From Agathobaculum sp. Marseille-P7918 (GTDB taxonomy: Bacteria; Bacillota; Clostridia; Oscillospirales; Butyricicoccaceae), in assembly GCF_900625105.1 (NCBI RefSeq), contig NZ_UYYD01000009.1, positions 28,973-92,972 of the forward strand: DNA of 64,000 bases, given 5' to 3'. The notes beneath the pieces are model-generated. The model saw only the letters and a list, made by a program, of their open reading frames with translations. It was not told the DNA's origin and did no database searches. Within the stretch, counting starts at the first letter, position 1. Each line of letters begins with the position of its first letter. The position numbers and the translations under genes were made by a program. Below are positions 34,555 to 41,623 of this stretch, one piece after another.

Positions 34555-36474
34555 ATGGCAGAAGTTTTGCAAGGTTCCAAGTTTGAAAAAGACTTTATCG
34601 AAAGAACGTATAGTAGTATTGTTTCTGACATGTCTATCGCCTTCTCTGAATTAGTTGCAAATTCTTGGGATGCTGGTGCAACCCTTGTATCAATTACGCT
34701 TCCAGAGAAAAAAGGGCAATCAATTGTCATTGAAGATAATGGCTCGGGAATGACCGATAAAGAGTTTCAACAAAGATGGATGACTATTGCCTACAATCGC
34801 GTTGCTCATCAGGGGCAGTACATAGAATACAACTCTTCTAACGGAAAGGCGAAGAGATTGGCATATGGCCGGAATGGTGTAGGACGTCATTCAATGTTAT
34901 GCTTTGATAGTCAATATCAGGTTGAAACATGGCGAGATGGAAAATGCAACACTTATAAAATCAGCGTTGATGGCGGTGATTCGGCTTTTTCCATCCGGGA
35001 GCATTATACAAGTGATAAAACAGGTAGTGGAACTCGCCTTACCGTAAAAGCGGTAAAGAAAACTCCTATTAAATCTGAAGTTATGCGTACTCTTGGCTAT
35101 CGCTTTCTTTTCGACCCAGAGTTTTCGGTATTCGTCAACAATGAAAAAATAGAATTTCAAAAGAATATTGCGCCTATTATTACTCAAAAAATTCCGCTAA
35201 AATTAAAACCATCCATTGAGGTATCTATCTATCAGATTCCAGACGGAGAAAAAACTACCGCAACAAATGGTATTGCCTTTTGGGCAGGCGCAAGACTTGT
35301 TGGAAATCCTTCGTGGAACATTGGAAGCACTCGAGTTGAAGATGCCAGACGAAAATTTGCATTGCGACATCTTATTGTTGTACAGGCGGATTGTTTAATT
35401 GATGATGTTCGGTTTGATTGGTCTGGATTCCAGAATACAGAACCCGTAAATGAGGCTTATGCCGCTGTGACTCGATTTGTCAGAGAATTTCGTGTTAACT
35501 ATTATAAAAGCAAAGTAACCGAAGTCAAAAAAGATGTTATCCGAAAAAACATAGATAAGATTGAAACTCTCTCTATTCCTGCGTTGTATGATTTAAAAGG
35601 TTTTTTTGAAAATTACTTAGAGCAGCGTCCTGAAATTGACGGCGACGAGTTAAATATTATTATTAATGCCCTCATTTCCGTATTACAATCTCGCAACGGA
35701 ATGTCCTTGCTGGAGAAATTATCAAAAATGGACATTGAAGATATGGATTCACTAAACGAAATTCTTGATCAATGGTCTGTTTCTGATATACGAATAGTGT
35801 TAGATGAGATTGATCAAAGGTTAAGGGTTATTAGTGCAATAGAGAAACTAAGTAATGACCCAACAACTGATGAGCTTCATGTTTTGCACCCTCTTATCAG
35901 TCAAGCAAAGTGGCTGTTCGGAGTAGAGTTTGACAATCCAAATTACACTTTTAATAGGACGCTTACAACAGTTTTAAGTGATCTATTGAAAAGCCAACGC
36001 AAAGAAGATGTGGATATTAATTGGTTGAAACGTCCCGACTTAGCCATTGGAAGTAACTTTTCGTTGAGCTGTGTTTGTACAGAAGATGTAGATGAAAATG
36101 AGATCTTTGTAGTTGACAAAATTCTGATTATTGAGTTGAAAAAGGGCGGATTTACCATTGGCCGTGATGAAATGAATCAAGCCGATGAGTATGTAGATGC
36201 CATTTATCACGGCAATAAACTAAACTGTAAACCAAAGATTAAGGCTTTTGTGGTTGGCGATAAGGTTTCTCCCTCTATCAGTAGGAAAAAAACTCAAGAA
36301 GACTATGGCGAAGTATATGCATATACTTATAGGCAACTAGTTCAAACTGCTGGAAAACGATTGTTCAACTTAAAGAACAAACTGTCTGTAAGATATGAAG
36401 AGCTAAGTCCCAAAGACTATCTTTCAGAAGTATTGGAAGAGCCTCGGCAAACCGAATTGGCTTTAGCTGAATGA
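34555..36474 (+). CDS. GHKL (MORC-like) ATPase fused to a PD-(D/E)XK-like domain
   Basis: A 639-residue protein; ATG 34555 follows TTGGAGGTGATCCT. The N-terminus is a complete GHKL ATPase: ELVANSWDAGAT (E32, N36, D39), EDNGSGM (D61), GRNGVGRHSM (105-114), GTRL (159-162). A transducer-like domain and a helical middle follow (about 230-490). The C-terminus has RPDLAIG (493-499), then ILIIELKKGGF (E527, K529) and a downstream Gln in MNQADEYVD, the spacing of PD-(D/E)XK nucleases. Prokaryotic MORC-type ATPases linked to endonuclease folds are known and tied to restriction and defence. It is a single-gene cargo with promoter and terminator. The substrate is unknown. Confidence 0.78.
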   Translation: MAEVLQGSKFEKDFIERTYSSIVSDMSIAFSELVANSWDAGATLVSITLPEKKGQSIVIEDNGSGMTDKEFQQRWMTIAYNRVAHQGQYIEYNSSNGKAKRLAYGRNGVGRHSMLCFDSQYQVETWRDGKCNTYKISVDGGDSAFSIREHYTSDKTGSGTRLTVKAVKKTPIKSEVMRTLGYRFLFDPEFSVFVNNEKIEFQKNIAPIITQKIPLKLKPSIEVSIYQIPDGEKTTATNGIAFWAGARLVGNPSWNIGSTRVEDARRKFALRHLIVVQADCLIDDVRFDWSGFQNTEPVNEAYAAVTRFVREFRVNYYKSKVTEVKKDVIRKNIDKIETLSIPALYDLKGFFENYLEQRPEIDGDELNIIINALISVLQSRNGMSLLEKLSKMDIEDMDSLNEILDQWSVSDIRIVLDEIDQRLRVISAIEKLSNDPTTDELHVLHPLISQAKWLFGVEFDNPNYTFNRTLTTVLSDLLKSQRKEDVDINWLKRPDLAIGSNFSLSCVCTEDVDENEIFVVDKILIIELKKGGFTIGRDEMNQADEYVDAIYHGNKLNCKPKIKAFVVGDKVSPSISRKKTQEDYGEVYAYTYRQLVQTAGKRLFNLKNKLSVRYEELSPKDYLSEVLEEPRQTELALAE

Positions 36475-36520
36475 AAAAACAGCCGCACTATTGATGAAAT
36501 CAATTGGTGCGGCTGTTTTT
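36475..36520 (+). terminator. terminator of the GHKL-nuclease-like gene
   Basis: AAAAAACAGCCGCAC pairs with GTGCGGCTGTTTTT around an inner small stem, directly after the stop codon. It ends the cargo of the outer element about 100 bases before the right border. Confidence 0.9.
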
Positions 36521-36621
36521 CTTGCGAAATAATATAGCGCTTGTAATTTGCAATCCCTGTTTGTCGGCCGTCAAGTTAGTGTGTTTCTAATACTTCCTTA
36601 TCGGCGTTCACCAAAATGGAA

Positions 36622-37008
36622 ATGCAGTTTTTTATGCCGATGCGCCCGCCGACCTGCACGCATCAGGAGAAGCGGGTGCGGGTGGTGCATGGCAAGCCGG
36701 TGCTCTATGATCCACCCGCCGTACAGGCGGCGCGCAGCAAGCTGACCGCCCATCTGGCGCAGCATGCGCCGGAGGCGCCGATGATTGGCGGTGTGCGGCT
36801 GATGGTCAAATGGCTGTTTCCGAAGGGTCGGCACAAGGACGGCGAATACCGCACCACTAAGCCGGACACGGACAACCTGCAGAAGCTGCTCAAGGACTGC
36901 ATGACCGAAGTCGGGTTCTGGCGGGATGATGCACAAGTGTGTTCGGAGATCATCGAAAAGTTCTGGGCAGAGATCCCGGGCATCTGGATCCGCGTGGAGG
37001 AAGTGTGA
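36622..37008 (+). CDS. rusA: RusA-type Holliday junction resolvase
   Basis: A 128-residue endonuclease of the RusA family, which cuts Holliday junctions in phage recombination. TTKPDTDNLQKLLKDCM carries the two key aspartates, and VGFWRDDAQVCSEIIEKFW the third acidic site. ATG 36622 is chosen because the reconstructed, transposon-free sequence places it nine bases after AAGGAAG. At present an in-frame ATG at 36616 comes from the transposon edge, with no ribosome binding site before it, so translation is probably weak. It is coupled to the next gene (TGACATGG). Confidence 0.88.
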   Translation: MQFFMPMRPPTCTHQEKRVRVVHGKPVLYDPPAVQAARSKLTAHLAQHAPEAPMIGGVRLMVKWLFPKGRHKDGEYRTTKPDTDNLQKLLKDCMTEVGFWRDDAQVCSEIIEKFWAEIPGIWIRVEEV

Positions 37009-37009
37009 C

Positions 37010-37321
37010 ATGGAATTCGAAGAGATGAACCAGCGGGCGTACCGTCGGGAATCTCCGCCGGACGATCTGACACCTGCTGAGCGCATGATCTACATGGCGC
37101 TCTGCCTGCTCTATGAGCTGCACTTTGCCGGGTGCTACACTCGCGAGGAGGGTGTGGCGCTCAAGCGCCGGCTCGAGCAGGACTTCGCACAGTACCGGAA
37201 ACAGGAAACCGAATGGCTGCGCTGCCAGACCGCGATGAAGCTGCTGCGCCGGTGCGATTTGCCGATTGTGCAGGGGATCGTGGCGGAGGCGGACAAGGCG
37301 TTTGATGCGCCGGAACGATAG
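37010..37321 (+). CDS. phage protein of unknown function, helical
   Basis: A 103-residue acidic and basic helical protein (LTPAERMIYMALCLLYELHF, ALKRRLEQDFAQYRKQETEW). It begins two bases after the rusA stop and is followed by a GCCGCCCGG/AGGGCGGC hairpin (37361-37382) that likely ends the early operon. No family was recognised with confidence; similar proteins are usual between rusA and late-regulator genes of clostridial phages. Confidence 0.6.
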   Translation: MEFEEMNQRAYRRESPPDDLTPAERMIYMALCLLYELHFAGCYTREEGVALKRRLEQDFAQYRKQETEWLRCQTAMKLLRRCDLPIVQGIVAEADKAFDAPER

Positions 37322-37386
37322 GGGATTGAGACGAATGGAAGTGCGTAAGGACGCAAAAAAAGCCGCCCGGTAAAGGGCGGCGGCAG

Positions 37387-37521
37387 TCACACATCGTTGT
37401 GTGGGACGGAATGCTTTTTGGCATTTCGGTTTTGGTTCTGGTTTTCACGCGTGAGCGGTGTTTGATCGTTGCATTTTTCCATGCGTGCTTTCTTGTTATC
37501 CGGTTGGCTGTCCTTGGGCAT
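37387..37521 (-). CDS. 44-residue hydrophilic protein (small, opposite strand)
   Basis: ATG at 37521 behind GAGGTGATCTCA. It encodes a charged, Asn/Lys-rich peptide (MPKDSQPDNKKARMEKCNDQ start, ending PHNDV). It is the last of three small leftward genes with near-identical ribosome binding sites, so it is probably real despite its size. Function unknown. Confidence 0.55.
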   Translation of the reverse strand: MPKDSQPDNKKARMEKCNDQTPLTRENQNQNRNAKKHSVPHNDV

Positions 37522-37526
37522 TGAGA

Positions 37527-37760
37527 TCACCTCGCTTTTGGATCTACGGCCGTACTGTCGGCCTGCGGTTCATGAAAAACCTTGTGCGGATAGCGTGTGC
37601 CGTCCATGACGATGGGGCGTGCCTTCGCGTTGCCGTGTTTGGCTTCACCCTGAATGAGCGGAACAGTCGGCACTTCGTTTTTCGGGAAATGGGTTTTGTG
37701 ATTGCTTTCTGTACCGTGCGGCTCCTTTGGATCGGGGCGGCGCATACCTGCTTTGGCCAT
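37527..37760 (-). CDS. 77-residue hydrophilic protein (small, opposite strand)
   Basis: ATG 37760 follows GATGAGGTGATTTTT. The protein is hydrophilic, rich in Pro/His/Lys (MRRPDPKEPHGTESNHKTH, TRYPHKVFHE). It lies five bases before the next small gene on the same strand, so they form one operon running against the phage early and late genes. It appears as a lysogenic-conversion type cargo; function unknown. Confidence 0.6.
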   Translation of the reverse strand: MAKAGMRRPDPKEPHGTESNHKTHFPKNEVPTVPLIQGEAKHGNAKARPIVMDGTRYPHKVFHEPQADSTAVDPKAR

Positions 37761-37819
37761 AAAAATCACCTCATCTTTAGCGTGTGTGAGGAACAAAAGC
37801 GGCATACATGGAAATTTAG

Positions 37820-37984
37820 TCAGTTGCGCTTTTCAGCGTGCTCGCCCTCGGAGACAATCGTTTCCAATACAGAAATCAGGTCATGCAGGTTTTCCATGTG
37901 CACATTGCGCGATAAAATTTCATTTTTCAGTTCGACAGACAGAGATTCAAACTGCGAGCGGATTTTCGGACTGACATAGGACAT
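37820..37984 (-). CDS. 54-residue helical protein (small, opposite strand)
   Basis: ATG 37984 follows GATGAGGTGATCTTC. The peptide is amphipathic and helical (SPKIRSQFESLSVELKNEIL, MENLHDLISVLETIVSEGEH). First gene of the leftward trio. It may form a coiled-coil dimer. No family recognised. Confidence 0.55.
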   Translation of the reverse strand: MSYVSPKIRSQFESLSVELKNEILSRNVHMENLHDLISVLETIVSEGEHAEKRN

Positions 37985-38073
37985 GAAGATCACCTCATCC
38001 ATAGCCTTCCCGAAAGCCATAGGGATATCCAGCGCATGAAAAAATGATGATGTTCGGCAAAAGGAGATAAATT

Positions 38074-38139
38074 ATGGCGAAAACCAAAAAGATGCAATTG
38101 CAGCGGAGATACGGCATGCACAGGAGGGATTTCCCTTGA
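38074..38139 (+). CDS. possible 21-residue ORF before late regulator
   Basis: ATG 38074 behind GGAGATAATT; a basic peptide MAKTKKMQLQRRYGMHRRDF ends at 38139. A second frame from TTG 38136 (after ACAGGAGGGA) overlaps the next gene. These could be leader peptides coupling translation into the DUF1492 gene. Weak evidence. Confidence 0.25.
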   Translation: MAKTKKMQLQRRYGMHRRDFP

Positions 38140-38187
38140 CTGAATATGCACCTGAGATTGTGCGCTATTTGAAATGGAGGTATGGCA

Positions 38188-38595
38188 GTGACAGCAAAAG
38201 AATGGCTGGGGCGGGCGCGCAAGTTGCGCCTGCGGCTCAGTGCGCTGGAGGATAGTAAGCAGCGGGCGTATGCGCGCGCGGTGTCCAGCACGGCAGGACT
38301 GGGCGAGCGCGTTTCCGGCGGGGAGCCGGGGGATAAACTCGCGGCCTACGCGGAGGTAAGCCTCGCGGCCGACCGGCAGATCGAGAAGTTGGAACAGACA
38401 CGCGCGGAGATCCTGCAGGTGATCGGGCAGGTCGAGGACAATACACTGGCGACACTGCTGACCGAGTATTACGTCAACGACAAGACGTGGGAGGAGGTTG
38501 CTGTGCAGATGCAGTATTCGTGGCGATGGGTGCGCCGCTTACACGTCCGTGCGTTGGAGCAGGTGCAGGAGATCTTGGACAATAGGCCCTGTTAG
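38188..38595 (+). CDS. DUF1492/sigma-like phage late transcription regulator
   Basis: A 135-residue protein. GTG 38188 is preferred, six bases after GGAGGTATGGCA; an ATG at 38182 is too close to the ribosome binding site. N-terminal coiled coil (AADRQIEKLEQTRAEILQVI) and C-terminal sigma-region-4-like HTH (LTEYYVNDKTWEEVAVQM, SWRWVRRLHVRALEQVQE). DUF1492/ArpU-type proteins stand just before the terminase genes and switch on late transcription. A possible promoter (TATGAT near 38620) lies after it. Confidence 0.78.
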   Translation: MTAKEWLGRARKLRLRLSALEDSKQRAYARAVSSTAGLGERVSGGEPGDKLAAYAEVSLAADRQIEKLEQTRAEILQVIGQVEDNTLATLLTEYYVNDKTWEEVAVQMQYSWRWVRRLHVRALEQVQEILDNRPC

Positions 38596-38701
38596 TTCCT
38601 GTTTTGCTATGGTATGATGGCACTGTGAAGATGCAGAGTGAAACCGAGATCTGCATATACCTCTCTTTCGCACCCGCCCTGCAATCGCGGGGCAGGGATA
38701 T

Positions 38702-38776
38702 GGCAGAGTAGAGCAGCGGCAGCTCGCGAGGTCCATAACCTCGAGGTCGTCGGTTCAAATCCGACCTCTGCAACCA
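38702..38776 (+). tRNA. initiator-type tRNA-Met (CAU), phage-encoded
   Basis: A full 75-base cloverleaf with encoded CCA. Acceptor GGCAGAG/CTCTGC with no Watson-Crick pair at 1-72 (G-A), D stem GAGC/GCTC with A11-U24, anticodon stem CGAGG/CCTCG with loop TCCATAA (anticodon CAT), T arm GTCGG/CCGAC with loop TTCAAAT. The missing 1-72 pair and A11-U24 mark a bacterial initiator. Unusual: only two of the three G-C pairs next to the loop, and C at position 33 where U is nearly universal. It stands between the late regulator and the TIR-like cargo gene. Confidence 0.88.
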
Positions 38777-38840
38777 TGATAGTCATTTGCAGTTTGCTCC
38801 GATTCTTCAGAAAGTACTCTCGTGATAGGGGTGCTTTTTG

Positions 38841-38869
38841 TTGAAAAAATTTCCCTTATATGTTATTAT
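38841..38869 (+). promoter_or_regulatory. sigma-A promoter of the TIR-like cargo gene
   Basis: TTGAAA at 38841-38846, 17 bases, TATTAT at 38864-38869, followed 26 bases later by the GTG start. A private AT-rich promoter inside the GC-rich phage late region is the mark of a cargo gene expressed in the lysogen. Confidence 0.75.
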
Positions 38870-38895
38870 AGGGGAAAATGCATGGAGGTGGCGGC

Positions 38896-39771
38896 GTGGC
38901 TGACGAAAAGGGAAAGTGTTTTGTGATTATGCCGATTAGCGATCCTGATGGGTATGATAAAGGACATTTTGAAAGCGTATACAAAGATATTTTTGCACCT
39001 GCAATTGAGAAGGCAGGATATACGCCGCATCGTGTAGACGAGGATGTCAGCAGTGGTTTAATCCAAGCAAAGATTATTGAGAACCTTATAAACGCACCCA
39101 TGGCAATCTGTGATCTGAGCACACGAAATCCCAATGTGCTGTTTGAACTAGGAATCAGACAGGCATATGATAAACCGGTTGTTTTGGTGCAGGAAGCGGG
39201 AACGAAACGTATATTCGATATCAATGGGATATCTTGCATAGATTATGACCCGTCTTTAATTTACAGAAGTGTGTTGGATACGCAAGATGAGATTGCAAAC
39301 GCCATTCAAGAGACAGAAAAAAATCCTCAATATAATTCGCTTGTGACAGCATTATCTATTTCTGCGGCAAAATATGAACAAAAGAGTTTTGCAACAGGAG
39401 ATCTTAATGCAATTATGCTGCGAGATATCGCAGATAAATTGGATTCTTTAGAGTCTCAAGTTGAAAGGATTTCTCAAAAGCAAATGAGAATTTCCGTTAA
39501 TACGTCATCACTGAAGGGAAAAACAAAATCTGATGACTTAAATGTACAAATGCTTCCCATAATTGACATAGATAAAATCAAGAAAGATAATGCCATTAAC
39601 GACTATCTAGATCATATGTTGCAGCAATATCCGAATGATGATTCGATAATTAGGTTAAAGATACGCAAACTTGAGAAACAATTAGAAGATGACTCTTTAT
39701 CATTAGGATCAAAAATGTCAATATATGATGAAATAGAGTTCCTCAAGGAAAAATTGAATCAAAAAGACTAA
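38896..39771 (+). CDS. TIR/nucleoside deoxyribosyltransferase-like protein, cargo gene
   Basis: A 291-residue protein with GTG start behind GGAGGTGGCGGC. The N-terminal 130 residues have the flavodoxin-like pattern of TIR/2-deoxyribosyltransferase folds: KCFVIMPISDPDGY, VDEDVSSGLIQAKIIENLIN, MAICDLSTRNPNVLFELGIR (Glu in FELG is the expected catalytic residue), PVVLVQEAG. The C-terminal half is a coiled coil with a basic segment. Related proteins are NAD- or nucleoside-cleaving effectors of anti-phage defence. AT-rich composition and its own promoter mark it as a moron. Whether it is active and what it hydrolyses is not shown. Confidence 0.72.
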   Translation: MADEKGKCFVIMPISDPDGYDKGHFESVYKDIFAPAIEKAGYTPHRVDEDVSSGLIQAKIIENLINAPMAICDLSTRNPNVLFELGIRQAYDKPVVLVQEAGTKRIFDINGISCIDYDPSLIYRSVLDTQDEIANAIQETEKNPQYNSLVTALSISAAKYEQKSFATGDLNAIMLRDIADKLDSLESQVERISQKQMRISVNTSSLKGKTKSDDLNVQMLPIIDIDKIKKDNAINDYLDHMLQQYPNDDSIIRLKIRKLEKQLEDDSLSLGSKMSIYDEIEFLKEKLNQKD

Positions 39772-39828
39772 GGGAAATATGAACTAACCGTCTACTCCGT
39801 AGGCGGTTTTCTTTTGCTCGAAAGGACG

Positions 39829-40323
39829 GTGAGCGCCATCGCAAAGCTGACCCAGAAGCAGAGCCGCTTCATCGATGAGTATCTCATCGACCTCAACGAG
39901 ACCCAAGCGGCGATCCGGGCGGGTTACAGCCGCAAAACTGCGCACGCGATCGGCTCGGAAAACCTTAAAAAACCTGAAATCAAAAAGCAGATCGACCGCC
40001 GCCTGCAGGAGATCAAATCGGCTCGCACGGCGGACGCGACCGAGGTGCTCGAAACGCTGACCGCGATCTTGCGCGGCGAAATGACCGAGCAGGTGCCGCT
40101 GCTGTGCGGCGACGGCTGTCAGGAGCTGGCCGACAAGAACACCGCGGTCAAGGACCGTCTCAAAGCGGCCGAGCTGCTGGGCAAGCGGTACCGGTTGTTT
40201 GACGACGACGGTAGCGGCGCGGCGGCGGGCGCGATCGTGTCCTTTGTCCGGGCGCTGCGCACCCCTCCGGACGAGGTCGCCGCGCTGTTTGCACAGGAGC
40301 AGGACCATGGCGGCACCGCATAG
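39829..40323 (+). CDS. terminase small subunit
   Basis: A 164-residue protein with GTG start behind CGAAAGGAC. The Terminase_2 DNA-binding motif (AKLTQKQSRFIDEYLIDLNE, TQAAIRAGYSRKTAHAIGSE) opens it, then an oligomerization helix. It recognises the packaging site and hands DNA to the large subunit, whose gene overlaps by 17 bases. Confidence 0.9.
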   Translation: MSAIAKLTQKQSRFIDEYLIDLNETQAAIRAGYSRKTAHAIGSENLKKPEIKKQIDRRLQEIKSARTADATEVLETLTAILRGEMTEQVPLLCGDGCQELADKNTAVKDRLKAAELLGKRYRLFDDDGSGAAAGAIVSFVRALRTPPDEVAALFAQEQDHGGTA

Positions 40324-41623
40324 CGCCTTTGCCTTTCAGCCGTTTTCGGCGCAGCAAAAGCGGCTGCTCTACTGGTGGCGCGAGGGCAGTCCGTACCGGG
40401 ACTGCGATATTCTGCTTGCGGATGGCTCGATCCGTTCGGGCAAAACGATCGCCTGCATCTGTTCGTTCCTCATCTGGTCGATGGAACGGTTTTCCGGGCA
40501 GAACTTTATTCTGGCGGGCAAGACGGTCGGCGCGCTGAAAAAGAACGTGATCGGCCCGATGCAGCAGATCCTTGCCGCATGGGGCATCCCGTATCACTAT
40601 GTGCGCAGCGGCGAGCAGCGCATCGAGATTGGCACGAACACCTACTACCTGTACGACGCGCACAACGAAAGCTCGCAGGACAAGCTGCAAGGTCTGACGG
40701 CCGCCGGGGCGCTCGCGGACGAAGCCGCGCTTTTTCCGCGCAACTTCATCGAGCAGATGCTCGGCCGCTGCTCGGTGGACGGCGCCAAGGTGTTTCTCAA
40801 CTGCAACCCGGAAAGCCCGGGGCATTTCATTAAGACCGAGCTGATCGATCGGGCGCGCGAAAAACATATCTGCCACCTGCATTTCACGATGGCGGACAAC
40901 CTCACGCTGTCGCAGGCGACGCGGGAGAAATACGAGCGTATGTTCACCGGCGTGTTCTACAAGCGGTTCATTGAGGGCTTGTGGGCGGCGACCGACGGTC
41001 TGGTTTATCCGCAGTTTGCGGACGAGACCGAGCGCTTTCTGCTGGACGAGGCGCCCGAGGATATCCAATACGCGGTGATTGGCGTGGACTTCGGCGGCAG
41101 TAAATCCGCGCACAGCTTTACGCTCACCGGCTTTACCCGCGGCTTCCGGCAGGTCGTGGTGCTGGACGAATATTATCACAACAACACAAAGCAAGGGCGG
41201 CTCTCCCCGGCACAGGTGGAGGCCGCCTTTGTCGATTTCGTGCGCCGGGCAAAGGCGCGCTGGCGCGTGTATGAGGCGCGCTGTGACAGCGCCGAGCAGA
41301 CGCTGATCGAGGGGCTGACGGTCGCGGCGGTGCGGGCGCGGCTGGGCGTCGAGATCAAAAACGCGCTCAAGCGGCCGATCAACGACCGCATCGCGTTCTA
41401 CAACAGTCTGATCGCGCAGGACAGGTTCCGCATGCTGCGGCACTGTACCGCGCATATTCGAGCGTTTGCGCAGGCGGTGTACGACCCGGACGAGCCGGTG
41501 CGTGATATCCGTTTGGACGACGGCACGACCGACATCGACAGTCTGGACAGCACGGAGTACACGACCGAGCGCATACAGGACGACATTTTGTATTTGGGGA
41601 GGGAAACGGCATGCAGGGCGTGA
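40307..41623 (+). CDS. terminase large subunit
   Basis: A 438-residue packaging motor. ATPase part: Walker A-like LADGSIRSGKTIACI (residues 38-52) and acidic ALADEAALFP. Nuclease part: GVDFGGSKSAHSFTL with the first metal-binding Asp, then EARCDSAEQTLIE and a final acidic DDILYLG. It cuts and pumps DNA into the prohead. ATG 40307 follows CAGGAGCAGGACC. It overlaps the portal gene by 13 bases. Confidence 0.93.
   Translation: MAAPHSAFAFQPFSAQQKRLLYWWREGSPYRDCDILLADGSIRSGKTIACICSFLIWSMERFSGQNFILAGKTVGALKKNVIGPMQQILAAWGIPYHYVRSGEQRIEIGTNTYYLYDAHNESSQDKLQGLTAAGALADEAALFPRNFIEQMLGRCSVDGAKVFLNCNPESPGHFIKTELIDRAREKHICHLHFTMADNLTLSQATREKYERMFTGVFYKRFIEGLWAATDGLVYPQFADETERFLLDEAPEDIQYAVIGVDFGGSKSAHSFTLTGFTRGFRQVVVLDEYYHNNTKQGRLSPAQVEAAFVDFVRRAKARWRVYEARCDSAEQTLIEGLTVAAVRARLGVEIKNALKRPINDRIAFYNSLIAQDRFRMLRHCTAHIRAFAQAVYDPDEPVRDIRLDDGTTDIDSLDSTEYTTERIQDDILYLGRETACRA

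Larger units (their letters stand above)
8917..36618. mobile_element. outer Tn4451-type transposon inserted in the phage (27.7 kb with nested element)
   Basis: The borders are GA at 8915-8916 and GA at 36619-36620. The flanking phage DNA joins to give an intact ribosome binding site and start for rusA. Duplicated GA at both ends is the known footprint of TnpX-family large serine recombinases. The element's own recombinase gene lies at the left end but is split by a second element. Its own contents without the inner element are about 7.9 kb: recombinase, TnpW, GntR/ABC operon, KTR, sigma-like and HTH genes, and the GHKL-nuclease-like gene. GC is lower than in the phage. Confidence 0.8.
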
